Part shown: one piece after another, positions 33,757 through 43,497 of the stretch
Position numbering within the stretch: the stretch's first letter is position 1
Layout of the letters: each line of letters opens with the position of its first letter
Source of the DNA: Sedimenticola sp.
GTDB taxonomy: Bacteria > Pseudomonadota > Gammaproteobacteria > Chromatiales > Chromatiaceae
NCBI GenBank assembly: GCA_026984055.1
Contig: JALSSX010000213.1
Span: 1-43,711, forward strand
Length of the DNA stretch: 43,711 nt
Direction of reading: 5' to 3'
Position numbers and translations under genes: made by a program
The notes under the pieces: generated by a model
Told to the model about the DNA's origin: nothing
Database searches by the model: none
The model's input: the letters and a program-made list of their open reading frames with translations, nothing else

Positions 33757-34632
33757 TCAGGTTCGCCCGCCACCAGAAATCTTCAAAGCCAACCAATCCA
33801 ATTGTCGGCTCGACAACACCCTGCGTAGATAGCCGAACAGATAACTCGGAAAAGTGACGTAGTAACGCGGTCGCGGACGGCGTGATTCCAGCGCATGGAT
33901 CAGTTTTCCGGTTACCGCCGAGGGTGGCAGGGTGAATGGCATCGCGGCTCCCGCTTTGTTCAGCCGGCCGAGCACTGCTTCATATTGCTTGCGATGCACG
34001 CTGTTATCTACGTTGATGTCGCGTTGGAATGCGCGCAACGCGTTGGCGCGAAAACGGGTGGAGATAGGGCCTGGCTCGATCAGCGAGACATGTACGCCGC
34101 TGCCGTGCAACTCCAGGCGCAGGGCGTCGCACAGACCTTCCAATGCATACTTGCTGGCGCAATAGGCGCCGCGATAGGGTAGGGCCGCCAGACCGAGTAT
34201 TGAGCTGTTTTGCACGATGCGCCCGAAGCACTGACGCCGCATCACCGGGATGGCCAGATTGGTCAGTTCCAGCCAGCCGAACAGGTTGGTCTCGAACTGC
34301 GCGCGCATTGCCTCCCGACTCAAATCCTCCACCGCGCCCGGGAGGCCGTAGGCGCCATTGTTGAACAATGCGAAGATCCCGCCGCCGGTGTACTCCAGTG
34401 TGTTTTGCCAGGCGTTCTGGATGCTCGCGCTGTCGTCCAGATCCAGGGAAAGCGCGAACAAGCCCTCTTCGCGCAATGTAGCGACATCTTGTTCATGGCG
34501 CGCTGTCGCGATGACGTTGTAGCCGCGCGCGTGCAAGGTCAGCGCGGCATCCCGACCGATGCCGCTGGAACAACCGGTGATCAGAATGCTTTTTTTGTTC
34601 AAGTTGCCATCCAGTGAAAGACTGGTATTCAT
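33757..34632 (-). CDS. Short-chain dehydrogenase/reductase
   Basis: A 291-residue classical SDR. The NAD(P) motif is SILITGCSSGIGRDAALTLH (TGxxxGIG). NNGAYGLPGAVEDLS gives the NNG-type strand, and NSSILGLAALPYRGAYCASK contains the catalytic Ser, Tyr and Lys (S, YxxxK). The C-terminal region RRPRPRYYVTFPSYLFGYLR RVL has an amphipathic, membrane-leaning character, as in several SDRs that act on lipid or sterol substrates. The substrate cannot be told from sequence. ATG 34632 was chosen over the longer frame from 34710 because the fold starts soon after it. No good ribosome binding site is seen. It is convergent with tRNA-Ser and divergent from tamA. Confidence 0.85.
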   Translation of the reverse strand: MNTSLSLDGNLNKKSILITGCSSGIGRDAALTLHARGYNVIATARHEQDVATLREEGLFALSLDLDDSASIQNAWQNTLEYTGGGIFALFNNGAYGLPGAVEDLSREAMRAQFETNLFGWLELTNLAIPVMRRQCFGRIVQNSSILGLAALPYRGAYCASKYALEGLCDALRLELHGSGVHVSLIEPGPISTRFRANALRAFQRDINVDNSVHRKQYEAVLGRLNKAGAAMPFTLPPSAVTGKLIHALESRRPRPRYYVTFPSYLFGYLRRVLSSRQLDWLALKISGGGRT

Positions 34633-34723
34633 TGTGAATAGCGCGAGGCAGCTTTTCAAGCGTGGTGGCCGATCGCGGGTCTGGCCAGTATGATTAGGGG
34701 TGGTTAACACGAAACCAATGGGT

Positions 34724-34800
34724 TCTGTTGCCCGTGATTCGTCTGCGGGAACGCCGTGAATACATCGGCGCAGGCTTGGGTCTCGGACATCCTGTTAGGG
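34724..34800. repeat. R1 intergenic repeat, copy f (front half)
   Basis: It contains TGTTGCCCGTGATTCGTCTG, then GGGAACGCCGTGAATACATC and GGCTTGGGTCTCGGACATCC. It has the first half of R1 but no final hairpin. It lies just before tamA. Confidence 0.65.
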
Positions 34801-34826
34801 TATAGGTTTTGGTTGTAATTGGGATT

Positions 34827-36578
34827 ATGCGTATCTTTGTGACATTACTGGTTTTCGGGCTGTTATCGATGCCCGCCGTGGTGCTGGCCGGCCCGCATCT
34901 CGATGTGCGCATCAGCGGTGTCGACGGCGACATGCAGACCAATATCGAGGCGATGCTGGATATGGTCAAGCATGAGAATGACAAGGAACTTAGTGATCGC
35001 TGGATCAAGCGCATGCAGGCGAAGGCCAAGGAGCAGATCCGAACCGCCTTGCAGCCGTTCGGCTATTACACGCCCAAGATAGAGGCCAAGCTGGAGAAGA
35101 CCACCGACGGGAAATGGCTGGCGGAATATCATGTCGACCCTGGCGAGCCGACGCGTCTCAAGCATATCAACATCCGTTGGCAGGGATCGGGCGCGGAGAA
35201 CCTCGCATTACGCCAAGCGGTCGCGGATTTTCCGCTGAAACCGGGTGATGTGCTCGATCATGCGAAATGGGAGAAGGGAAAGGAAGCCTTGCTGGATGCT
35301 GCCTATCTGGCCGGTTATGCGAAGGCGCGCATGCTGAAGAGTCAGGCGCTGGTCGATCCCGATACCCATCTTGCCGACGCGATATTGCTGCTGGACAGCG
35401 GGCCGCTCTATTATTTCGGCAAGGTCAGCGTGCATCAGAATTTTCTCGACGACAAGCTGGTTGCCGCCTATGACACGCTGAAGGAAGGCGAGATCTATTC
35501 GCACGACGAGTTGCTACGCTATCAGCAAGGGTTGATCGCCGCTGGCTACAGTCAGAGCGTGACGCTGGAACCGAAATTCGATCTGGCCAAGAAGAACCGC
35601 GTGCCGATCGATGTCCGCATGACGCCGGCGAAGCGCCACAGATTCTCCTTCGGCTTGGGTTTCGAGACCTCGATTGGTCCACGCTTCACCGCGCAATGGG
35701 ATGATCGTCGCATCAACCGCCACGGTCACCAATCCACCGTCTATATGAAGATCGCGCAGAAGGAGCGCGAGCTGCGCGGCGTGTACCGTATTCCGGTTGT
35801 CGACCCACGCACCGACCGCCTTGAGATCGGCGCCTCCTACCATTACGAGGAAACCCCGACCACCAAGAGCACGACGCTGTCTCCAGAGATCGCCTTTGTG
35901 CGGCGCAACCTGGAAGATACCTTGTTCATGAAGGGTTTCGTCAACTATAACTATGAGCTGTTCACCGTCGATGGCGATCCAGAGAGGACCAGCAAGCTGT
36001 TGCAGCTCGGTTTCATCAGTCGTTACAGCGAAGTGGAGAATGCGGTTTTTCCGCGTGTCGGGCGCTACGTCCATGGCGAGATACGTGGCGCGGCGGATGC
36101 CCTGTTGTCGGATACCAGCTTCGTCCGCGTGCTGCTGAAGGGGCGCTATTTGTTGCCGTTCGGGGACAATGGCCGCTTGGACGCCAATCTCGCCATCGGC
36201 GCGGCCTGGGTGGACAACTTCGACCTGTACCCGAATTCCTTGCGATACTTCGCCGGTGGCGATGGCAGCGTGCGCGGCTACACATACAAGGAACTCGGGC
36301 CGAAGGATGCCAAGGGTGTCGTCATCGGCGGTCGGCAGATGTTCGCCGCCAGTCTGGAATACGATCACCGTATCGCCAAGGACTGGGCCTTGGCGGCTTT
36401 CGTCGACGCCGGTAATGCATACAACGATACGCTGGACAAGCTGTTCATCGGTGCTGGTTTCGGCGTGCGCTGGTTGGCGCCGTTTGGTGCGTTGAAGCTG
36501 GATTTCGGCTGGCCGGTCAGCGAGGACGCGGGCCTCGGCGACTTCCAGTTCTATATCGGTTTTGGAGCGACACTCTGA
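34827..36578 (+). CDS. tamA: Translocation and assembly module outer-membrane protein TamA
   Basis: A 583-residue Omp85-family protein. The signal peptide is MRIFVTLLVFGLLSMPAVVL AG. Three POTRA domains follow (about residues 25-270), for example LDVRISGVDGDMQTNIEAML, LKHINIRWQGSGAENLALRQ and GPLYYFGKVSVHQNFLDDKL. The C-terminal 16-stranded beta-barrel contains the Omp85 lid-lock motif in FAGGDGSVRGYTYKELGP, and it ends with a strand finishing in aromatic-rich FQFYIGFGATL. TamA works with TamB to build outer-membrane proteins or move phospholipids. ATG 34827 is used because the signal peptide starts there; a TTG 18 bases upstream is an alternative. The stop overlaps the tamB start (TGATG). 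Confidence 0.95.
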   Translation: MRIFVTLLVFGLLSMPAVVLAGPHLDVRISGVDGDMQTNIEAMLDMVKHENDKELSDRWIKRMQAKAKEQIRTALQPFGYYTPKIEAKLEKTTDGKWLAEYHVDPGEPTRLKHINIRWQGSGAENLALRQAVADFPLKPGDVLDHAKWEKGKEALLDAAYLAGYAKARMLKSQALVDPDTHLADAILLLDSGPLYYFGKVSVHQNFLDDKLVAAYDTLKEGEIYSHDELLRYQQGLIAAGYSQSVTLEPKFDLAKKNRVPIDVRMTPAKRHRFSFGLGFETSIGPRFTAQWDDRRINRHGHQSTVYMKIAQKERELRGVYRIPVVDPRTDRLEIGASYHYEETPTTKSTTLSPEIAFVRRNLEDTLFMKGFVNYNYELFTVDGDPERTSKLLQLGFISRYSEVENAVFPRVGRYVHGEIRGAADALLSDTSFVRVLLKGRYLLPFGDNGRLDANLAIGAAWVDNFDLYPNSLRYFAGGDGSVRGYTYKELGPKDAKGVVIGGRQMFAASLEYDHRIAKDWALAAFVDAGNAYNDTLDKLFIGAGFGVRWLAPFGALKLDFGWPVSEDAGLGDFQFYIGFGATL

Positions 36579-39500
36579 TGGCTTGGTTGAAGACGCTGTT
36601 GCTGCTACTGGTCGGTATCTTGCTGCTGGTGCTCAGCGTGCTCTGGTGGGCCGCCGGTACCGAATCCGGCGCGCGCTCACTCTTGGGTTGGGCGGGAGAT
36701 CTGAGCGACGACCGCCTGCAGGTCGAAGCGGTGCAAGGCACCTTGCTGGGAGAGTTGCAACTGCAAGGCGTTGCCTACCGGCAACCCGGCATGCGGCTGA
36801 CCATCGGTCAGGCGCGTTTCCACTGGCATCCGCTCGAATTGCTCGGTCGCAGCCTGCATATCGAAACACTGAGTGTCGAAAAATTGCGTTACACCGCGAA
36901 CGCCGATGCGCCGCCGGAACCGCCATCGGATGGGAAGCCCCGCTTGCCAGCACTGCAATTGCCGATACGCATCCTGCTGGATGCCGTCACCGTCGACGAC
37001 GTGGTCGCTGTCACCGCGTCCGATGCCGCGCCGATCGTCGTGCATGGGGCGCGTCTCGCGGCCGTTTGGGATGCCGATGGCATCGCCCTGAAATCACTTG
37101 AGGTCGCCACGCCGGAGGCCGATCTAAATGCCAGCGGCAAGCTGAACCCGCTCAACGACTATGCGTTGAGCCTGAATAACCAAGTCGCCCTGCATCTCGA
37201 CGATGCGCCCAAACTGCGACTCAATGGCAAGATCGCCGGCAACCTGAATACGCTGACGATCACGCAACGGGTTGATGGCGACATTCAGGCTGGTATCGAC
37301 GCGACGCTCACCGATCCGCTGGACAAGCTTGCTTGGCGGGCGAAGGTTCGACTGGATGCCTTGCGCCCGGGGCAGTTCAGCAAGGCGGTTTCCGGTGTGC
37401 TCAGTGGAATCGTCGAGGGTAACGGCGGTCTGGATGGAGGCACCGTCGAAAGCCAACTGAAATTGCGCGACAAGGACAAGCCCGAGTTCAACTGGGATGC
37501 CAGGCTCGACGCCAAGGCCGATCTGGCGACATTGGCGGTCGACCTGCAGCAATTGTTGCTGACCCACCCGGATTCGCCGATGCATTTGTCAGCCAGTGGT
37601 CGCTACGATGAGCGACACATGGCGCTGACGGCGGACTGGCAGGCGCTGCAATGGCCATTGACCGGGGAAGCCGATGTTCACAGCGAGCGGGGTACGCTGG
37701 TCGTCAGCGGCAAGCCGGATGATTACCGACTGGAGCTTTCGGCCAAGGTTGGCGGCAAGCAGGTTCCAGCAGGTCAGTGGCAAGGCAATGGTCATGGCGA
37801 CATGCGGCGCCTACATCTGGACGAGTTGATCGGTGACACGCTCAATGGGCAATTGAATCTGAGTGGCGATATCCTCTGGGATCCAAAGGTCGGTTGGCGT
37901 TTGCATACGCGTATCGATGACATCGATCCAGGGGTGCAGTTCGCCGAATGGCCCGGACAGTTGTCCTTGCGGGTCGAGACCGACGGTGAAGTGCTTGCCG
38001 ACGGCGTGCGCGCCAATGTGAAGCTGGATTCATTCGATGGGAGATTGCGCGGTCTGCCAGTCGCCGGCCAAGGCGTGATCGACATCGCTCCGGGGCATTA
38101 TCGCTTCGATGGCTTGAAACTGCGCTCTGGCGATGCCCGGCTAGAGGCCGATGGCAGCTTGGGTGGCGCATCGGCGTTGAAATGGTCGCTCGATATCCCG
38201 GATTTTGCCGATCTGCTGCCGGACAGTGGCGGCAGCCTGCGTGGCAACGGCAGGCTGGAAGGTGATTACATGCAGCCGCGCATCGTTGCCGAACTCGATG
38301 CGAAAAAGCTGAAACTGCCGGACCTGTTGGTCGGCCATCTACAATCTCGCTTCGATGTGGATCTGTCATGGAAGACGCCTTCCCGGTTGACGCTCGATGG
38401 AGGCGATATCAGCGCCGCCGGCGAGAAAGTGGCCGCGTTGAAACTGAAGGCCGGTGGCACGCTGGAGAAGCATCGCGCGACACTGGTCGCCGATCACGCG
38501 CTGGGAAAGCTGAATCTGGCCGCCGCCGGCGGTTACCGCCAGGAACGCTGGCGGGGCAAGGTCAGCCGCCTCGATCTTGCGTCGCAAGATTTTGGCGACT
38601 GGGCGTTGAGCCAGCCGGTGGCCATCGACGCTGGCGCGAAACAGGCGCGTGTCGAAAATCTCTGCCTAGCGCGCGAGCAGGGCCGGCTCTGCGCCGATGG
38701 TGAATGGGCCGCCGCCAGCAAGGGCGGCAAGGCGAGCTTGCATGCCAGCGATCTGCAACTCGCCTGGCTGCAACCTTGGCTGCCGGTCGCCATCGAGAGC
38801 CTGTCCGGCGCGCTGAACGCCGATGGCAAGGCGCGCTTCGGCGAAACTCCGCTTTCGCTGATTGCCGATCTGCGCGCCGACATCACCCCCGGCAAGCTCG
38901 CCTACGCGCTGGACGATGGCGCTGGCGAAGTCGGTCATGAAGGCGGTCGGGTGACGCTGAAAGTGGACCGGGGAGGCGTGGACAGTGACCTGTCGCTGAG
39001 CGTGGCGAGGAATGTCGTCAAGCTGAAACTGGACGCGCCGAAACTGCTCGCGGGTGGCGACATCATGAAAACGCCCGTCAGTGGAAGGGTACGACTGAAT
39101 GCCAGCCATTTCGAGATCTTGCCCGCCTTGGTTCCCGATATCGAAACCCTGAACGCGGCCATCGATACCGATCTGAGCATTCATGGCAGCCTCGGCAAGC
39201 CGCTGTTGAAGGGCGGTGGCAAGATCGATCTGCGGCGTCTGTCGGTGCCGCTGGTCGGCGTGGAACTGGAGAACAGTAAGATAGGCATCCGCGCCCGGGG
39301 ACAGAAGCTGGTGTTCGATGGCAAGCTGCGTTCCAGCAATGGCGAACTGAAGCTGAGCGGCGATGCCCTGTTGGATGCCGCCAGGCACTGGCCGCTGAAA
39401 CTGGCGCTGAAGGGCGAGCGCTTCCGCGCCGTCGACCTACCGGATGCGCGCGTCGACATCAGTCCCGATCTACATGTGGACAGAACCGCCGAGAAGACCC

Positions 39501-40222
39501 GGGTCGAAGGCGAGATCAAGGTGGACAAGGCGGATATCCTGTTGTCGGAGGTACCCGAGGGATCCCGTAGTCCATCGGACGACATCGTCATCGTGCGCCG
39601 GGGCGAGTCCAAGCCGCCACCCGAGCCGCCGGCGTTGCCATTGTATGCCGATGTCGACGTGATTCTGGGCAAGGAGGTGCATTTCATCGGTTTCGGCCTG
39701 AACGCCTTCATCGATGGTCGCTTGCGCATCACCGCCAAGCCGGAAGAGCCATTGAAAGGTAGCGGCGAGATCCGCATCGAACAGGGTACCTTTCGCGCCT
39801 ATGGCCAGAATCTGGATATCGAGACCGGCATCGTCTCTTTTCCGGGCGGTCCGTTGAACAAGCCGGGGGTCAACCTGCGTGCGACCCGTTCCATCGATAA
39901 TGTCGTGGTTGGCGTCAGCGCCATTGGTTCGGCATTGAAGCCGCGCATCACCACCTTCTCGAAGCCGGCGATGGCTGAACGCGATGTCATCTCCTATCTG
40001 CTGACCGGCTCGCCGGCCAGCAAGATCGGCAAGGGCACCGGCATGCTGTCGGTTGGCAAGCAGATCAACGCCAAGCTTTCGGTCAGCGTCGGCACCAATC
40101 CGAGTACCGGCGATGCCGAGTTCAAGACCAACTACCGGATCAACCGCAAGCTGCATCTACAGGCCACCAATGGCAGCAAGTCCAACGCTTTCGATATCTT
40201 CTATACCTTCGAGAAGGAATGA
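36578..40222 (+). CDS. tamB: Translocation and assembly module protein TamB
   Basis: A 1214-residue protein, anchored by an N-terminal helix (LLLLLVGILLLVLSVLWWAA) and otherwise a long periplasmic beta-helix with repeating hydrophobic-polar strands. The C-terminal DUF490/TamB domain contains FIDGRLRITAKPEEPLKGSG, EIRIEQGTFRAYGQNLDIET and MAERDVISYLLTGSP, then TNYRINRKLHLQATNGSKSN and a final aromatic FDIFYTFEKE. TamB spans the periplasm from inner membrane to TamA and is thought to carry lipids or assist barrel insertion. The gene overlaps tamA by one base, so the two are co-translated. The length is close to the E. coli protein (1259). Confidence 0.95.
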   Translation: MAWLKTLLLLLVGILLLVLSVLWWAAGTESGARSLLGWAGDLSDDRLQVEAVQGTLLGELQLQGVAYRQPGMRLTIGQARFHWHPLELLGRSLHIETLSVEKLRYTANADAPPEPPSDGKPRLPALQLPIRILLDAVTVDDVVAVTASDAAPIVVHGARLAAVWDADGIALKSLEVATPEADLNASGKLNPLNDYALSLNNQVALHLDDAPKLRLNGKIAGNLNTLTITQRVDGDIQAGIDATLTDPLDKLAWRAKVRLDALRPGQFSKAVSGVLSGIVEGNGGLDGGTVESQLKLRDKDKPEFNWDARLDAKADLATLAVDLQQLLLTHPDSPMHLSASGRYDERHMALTADWQALQWPLTGEADVHSERGTLVVSGKPDDYRLELSAKVGGKQVPAGQWQGNGHGDMRRLHLDELIGDTLNGQLNLSGDILWDPKVGWRLHTRIDDIDPGVQFAEWPGQLSLRVETDGEVLADGVRANVKLDSFDGRLRGLPVAGQGVIDIAPGHYRFDGLKLRSGDARLEADGSLGGASALKWSLDIPDFADLLPDSGGSLRGNGRLEGDYMQPRIVAELDAKKLKLPDLLVGHLQSRFDVDLSWKTPSRLTLDGGDISAAGEKVAALKLKAGGTLEKHRATLVADHALGKLNLAAAGGYRQERWRGKVSRLDLASQDFGDWALSQPVAIDAGAKQARVENLCLAREQGRLCADGEWAAASKGGKASLHASDLQLAWLQPWLPVAIESLSGALNADGKARFGETPLSLIADLRADITPGKLAYALDDGAGEVGHEGGRVTLKVDRGGVDSDLSLSVARNVVKLKLDAPKLLAGGDIMKTPVSGRVRLNASHFEILPALVPDIETLNAAIDTDLSIHGSLGKPLLKGGGKIDLRRLSVPLVGVELENSKIGIRARGQKLVFDGKLRSSNGELKLSGDALLDAARHWPLKLALKGERFRAVDLPDARVDISPDLHVDRTAEKTRVEGEIKVDKADILLSEVPEGSRSPSDDIVIVRRGESKPPPEPPALPLYADVDVILGKEVHFIGFGLNAFIDGRLRITAKPEEPLKGSGEIRIEQGTFRAYGQNLDIETGIVSFPGGPLNKPGVNLRATRSIDNVVVGVSAIGSALKPRITTFSKPAMAERDVISYLLTGSPASKIGKGTGMLSVGKQINAKLSVSVGTNPSTGDAEFKTNYRINRKLHLQATNGSKSNAFDIFYTFEKE

Positions 40223-40278
40223 CGGAGGGCGAGGCGGCCAGGGTGTGTGCGCATATCGCCCACTTGTGGCGTCAAACC

Positions 40279-42123
40279 TCAGATGGCCGCCTGGGTCAGC
40301 CGCGCATAGAGTAGTGGCAGGCGTTGCGGCAGTTCGGTGGGGTTGCGGATGACGACGTAGCCGCCATTGCCGAACAACCAGGGTAGGTAGTCGTTGCCTT
40401 TTGCGTCTATGGTCACGCAGAAGGGTTGCAGGCCGAGTTGGCGGGCTTCGATGATGGCCTGACGGGTATCCTCGATGCCATGGCGGCCTTCGTATTGGTC
40501 CAGGTCGTTCGGTTTGCCGTCGGTAAGTATCAACAGTAGGCGGCGGCCGGCGGCTTGACGCTTCAGTTGTTCGCCGAGGTAGCGGATGCCGGCGCCGAGG
40601 CGGGTGTAGTAGCCGGGCTTGACCGCATGGATGCGGCCACGCACCTCGCCGTTGTAGCTTTCGTCGAAGTCCTTCAGTCGATGGATGCGGATCGGGTCGC
40701 GCTTGCGCGATGAGAAGCCATACAGACCGAAGCGGTCACCGGTGGCATGCAGGCTTTCGGCGAAAAGGTAGAGCGAATCACGGATCACGTCGATGACCTG
40801 GTGATGGTCGTCGACATAGGCGTCGGTGGACAATGACAGGTCGGCGATCAGGCCGCAGGCGAGATCGCGCGCGCCGCTGCGCAGTTCACGGTACAGGCCG
40901 TCGGTGCCGACGCCATGGCCGGCGGCGCGATCGCAGGCATGGCGCAGGTAGGCGTCGATGTCGATCTCCTGGCCATCGGGCTGGGCGCGATGCCAAGTGC
41001 GCGCCGGCGTCAGCGCCTGGAACTGATTACGCAGGCGTTTCGCGGTGCGCGTCAGGCGTTTCGGTAGTTCGCGAGGGCTGGTGTTGGCGGCTTGCATCTC
41101 CAGTACGCGGCAGCGATTCGGCAGCAGCTGTTGGCGCTTCCAGTCCCATTCGGGTAACAGGATGCCGTCGCTGAGGATCAGATCGTCGTCGCTCTCAGCG
41201 GGCAGGTCCAGGTCGAACTTCAGTCGGATCGCGCTGGCCTTGCGCTCGCGCGCCACCGATAGCTTGTCCAGATCGCGCGCGACCTGTTCGGCGCGGTCGG
41301 CGTCTTCCTCGTCCTCGGTGCCGCGATCGACATTGACGAACTCCCCCATCGAGAAGATATTCTCCATGCGCACCGTGATCAGGCCCTGTTCCTCTTCCGG
41401 CATCTTGACGCGCTCGGCCTGGCGTTTTGCAATGTTCTCGACCTGGCGAGATTCGCGGCCTTCCTTACGTTCTTCTCCGTCGTCGTTGGATGTCGGCGCT
41501 AGCAATGCTTGCGGGGGATCGGGGTGCAGCCACAGTGCTACCGGCCAGGGCGCGCGCCGCGTGGCGGGCAAGGTTTCGAGCGCGGCATCCGGGTCTTGCA
41601 GCGCTGCTCGGATGCGGATTTCGGCAAGGTGATCATCGCCATTCAGGCGTTGTGCTTCAGGGCGTTGCGCCAGATGCGCGACGACCAGGCGCTGGTAGCG
41701 CGTCTTCAGACCGGGCCAGCGCGTCAATACCTGGCGGGTGAGTTGCTGGTGGTGGATCAGCCAGTCATCGGCGCGGTGAGTATCCAGCGCGGCCAGCGCG
41801 GCCAGCCAAAAATACAGGTCGCGGTTCAGGCCGGTATCGTTGAAGCAGGCGATCTCGACTGGCAGGCGCAAGGCGTTTTCGTCGCGCCAAGCCATTTCGG
41901 TGCGCTCCCAGGCGCCGGCGATGCGTTGCAACCAGTTGCGTCGGGTGTCGAAGGCGGTTGCGTCGGCGCGTTCGATTTGCAGGCCGGCGTCGCCGCCCAC
42001 CGCGCGGAAGAAGATGCTCAGGCTGTGTTGCACCTCGGCGAGCTCGACGCGCTTGTCGCGGTAGCGTGTATCGGCCAGCCGGGTGACCAGACGGTGCCAG
42101 AGCGCGCCAACATGTTCTTCCAT
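40279..42123 (-). CDS. norD: NorD/CbbO-type protein with C-terminal von Willebrand A domain
   Basis: A 614-residue soluble protein. The N-terminal half is helical and family-specific. A very charged middle part (DDGEERKEGRESRQVENIAK, then RGTEDEEDADRAEQ) follows. The C-terminal VWA domain has the MIDAS metal motif DLSLSTDAYVDD (DxSxST), GLYGFSSRKRDPI, and LLLILTDGKPNDLDQYEGRH GIEDT. NorD and the related CbbO pair with an AAA+ ATPase (NorQ/CbbQ) to insert metal or activate a partner enzyme, such as nitric oxide reductase NorBC or Rubisco. A norQ/cbbQ end is present at 43478. The partner enzyme itself is outside the window, so NorD and CbbO cannot be told apart with certainty. ATG 42123 follows the polyferredoxin stop by four bases. 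Confidence 0.8.
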   Translation of the reverse strand: MEEHVGALWHRLVTRLADTRYRDKRVELAEVQHSLSIFFRAVGGDAGLQIERADATAFDTRRNWLQRIAGAWERTEMAWRDENALRLPVEIACFNDTGLNRDLYFWLAALAALDTHRADDWLIHHQQLTRQVLTRWPGLKTRYQRLVVAHLAQRPEAQRLNGDDHLAEIRIRAALQDPDAALETLPATRRAPWPVALWLHPDPPQALLAPTSNDDGEERKEGRESRQVENIAKRQAERVKMPEEEQGLITVRMENIFSMGEFVNVDRGTEDEEDADRAEQVARDLDKLSVARERKASAIRLKFDLDLPAESDDDLILSDGILLPEWDWKRQQLLPNRCRVLEMQAANTSPRELPKRLTRTAKRLRNQFQALTPARTWHRAQPDGQEIDIDAYLRHACDRAAGHGVGTDGLYRELRSGARDLACGLIADLSLSTDAYVDDHHQVIDVIRDSLYLFAESLHATGDRFGLYGFSSRKRDPIRIHRLKDFDESYNGEVRGRIHAVKPGYYTRLGAGIRYLGEQLKRQAAGRRLLLILTDGKPNDLDQYEGRHGIEDTRQAIIEARQLGLQPFCVTIDAKGNDYLPWLFGNGGYVVIRNPTELPQRLPLLYARLTQAAI

Positions 42124-42127
42124 CGGG

Positions 42128-43087
42128 CTAGTCCTGTCCCGCCTTGGCTGCGGGGGCAATCGGACGCATCACCGGTGGCTCGGAGAACTGGCGAGCCTGT
42201 TCGTTGCTGACCCAGCGCAGTAGGGCGAGACGTTCTCGATGCGCCTGGACCTCGGCGCAGGCGCTCAGGCACTGGCCGCATTGGGTGCAGGCGAACATGC
42301 CGCGCTTCATGCCGCGCGGGCGCAGGCGCATCGGGCAGGCGTTGTCACAGGCGTTATTGCAATCTTGGCAGGCGCGTGCCCGTTGGGTATCGAAGCCGAC
42401 AGTCATGGCGTTGCGATTGGCCATCCAGGCGAGGCTCTGAAACAGCCCGACCGCGCAGCCGAAGCGGCAGAACAGGTGGCGGGCAAAGCCGAACTCGATG
42501 CTCAGCAGAACACTGCCAGTGGCCAGGAAGATGAATTGGTTACGTGTCAGTTCGCCATGCAGCAGATTGTGATAGATCTCGCTGGGCGGCAACAGGTAGG
42601 TCAGCAGGGTCAATGCCCACAGGAAGGCGAAGCCGAGCACGGTCAGCCAGGTGAGCGGCCAGAAGCGCTGGCTCGGCTGGCGGCGGCTACCGTCCGGGCG
42701 CGTTTCCGGAAGGGGTCTCGATTCCCAGATCGTCGGTTTGCCGCTGGCGCGCAGCATCAGCCCATTGATGGTTTCGACCACGGAGAAATGTGGACACAGC
42801 CAGCCGCAGTACAGCCGACCCCAGCGCCAGGCGGTATAGAGCAGCCCGCCGGCGATCAACGTCAGCGGGACGAAACCGCGCAGGATCAGGTTCAACGCGG
42901 CCTGTCCGGCGCCGATCTCGCCGGCGATGAAGGCATCGATGTCCAGTGTCCAGTCCTGTCCAAGCAGAATGAAGTGGCCCAGATTCAGGTCGAGACGCAG
43001 GATGTTTAGTGGTGGCGCGAGGAGGAACAATGCGAAGAACGCGCCGCGTACCCAGGTGCGTCGGCGTTGTAGCGTGGCGTAGTTCAT
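42128..43087 (-). CDS. Membrane-bound polyferredoxin (NapH/CcoG-type 4Fe-4S protein)
   Basis: A 319-residue membrane protein with about five hydrophobic helices, among them RGAFFALFLLAPPLNILRLD, ILRGFVPLTLIAGGLLYTAW and LTWLTVLGFAFLWALTLLTY. It has cysteine-rich segments on one face: YCGWLCPHFSVVET, FCRFGCAVGLFQSL, then two ferredoxin sites, CQDCNNACDNACPMRLRPRG and CTQCGQCLSAC. The CGWLCP motif is shared with NapH, CcoG (RdxA) and NosR-type proteins. It probably passes electrons across or along the inner membrane to a periplasmic or membrane acceptor. It sits between a small membrane protein (overlap of four bases, ATGA) and norD (gap of four bases). Electron supply to nitric oxide reductase assembly is a reasonable but unproven idea. 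Confidence 0.85.
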   Translation of the reverse strand: MNYATLQRRRTWVRGAFFALFLLAPPLNILRLDLNLGHFILLGQDWTLDIDAFIAGEIGAGQAALNLILRGFVPLTLIAGGLLYTAWRWGRLYCGWLCPHFSVVETINGLMLRASGKPTIWESRPLPETRPDGSRRQPSQRFWPLTWLTVLGFAFLWALTLLTYLLPPSEIYHNLLHGELTRNQFIFLATGSVLLSIEFGFARHLFCRFGCAVGLFQSLAWMANRNAMTVGFDTQRARACQDCNNACDNACPMRLRPRGMKRGMFACTQCGQCLSACAEVQAHRERLALLRWVSNEQARQFSEPPVMRPIAPAAKAGQD

Positions 43088-43497
43088 TTCGGGCAGTTTT
43101 CGGGCAGGGGGCGGCCAATCAGCGGGTAGCGCCAGCATTGGCCGGCCAACGCGCGTGCCAAGCCAATCATGCCGAACAGGATCAGCGTGGAATGCGCCAT
43201 GGTGAAGTAGGTGATTGCCACTGCCCAGGTATATGGACCGTCGTAACCACCGAGCAGTATGATCGCGGCGTTCGCGATGATCAGCAGCGCGCCAGCCCAC
43301 AGGCTGGCCGAGAGCGTTTGCTGGATATGGCTGAAGGCCAGTGGTGGTGGCGTATCGCGGTAGCGGCGATACATCACCAGCAGGGCGATGAAGGCGATGC
43401 CAGGAATCAGCAGCAGGTTCGCCAGGTACAGGGACTCGGCGACGATCGCCAGCGTCGTGCCGTGGCGATTGCCCGGTTCATTTGTCGAAGAGGGCAT
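43084..43497 (-). CDS. Small four-helix membrane protein of the norQ-norD operon
   Basis: A 137-residue protein with four likely membrane helices: SLYLANLLLIPGIAFIALLV MYRRY, LSASLWAGALLIIANAAIILLG, TWAVAITYFTMAHSTLILFG MIG and a shorter end segment ARALAGQCWRYPLIG. Polar features include H57-type histidines (AFSHIQQTL and MAHSTLILFG) that could bind haem or copper, though this is speculative. I do not recognise the family. The start ATG 43497 overlaps the norQ/cbbQ reading frame by 20 bases, and its end overlaps the polyferredoxin start by four. Co-translation with a NorQ-type ATPase, a polyferredoxin and NorD suggests a part in assembly or electron supply of the same enzyme. Confidence 0.75.
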   Translation of the reverse strand: MPSSTNEPGNRHGTTLAIVAESLYLANLLLIPGIAFIALLVMYRRYRDTPPPLAFSHIQQTLSASLWAGALLIIANAAIILLGGYDGPYTWAVAITYFTMAHSTLILFGMIGLARALAGQCWRYPLIGRPLPENCPK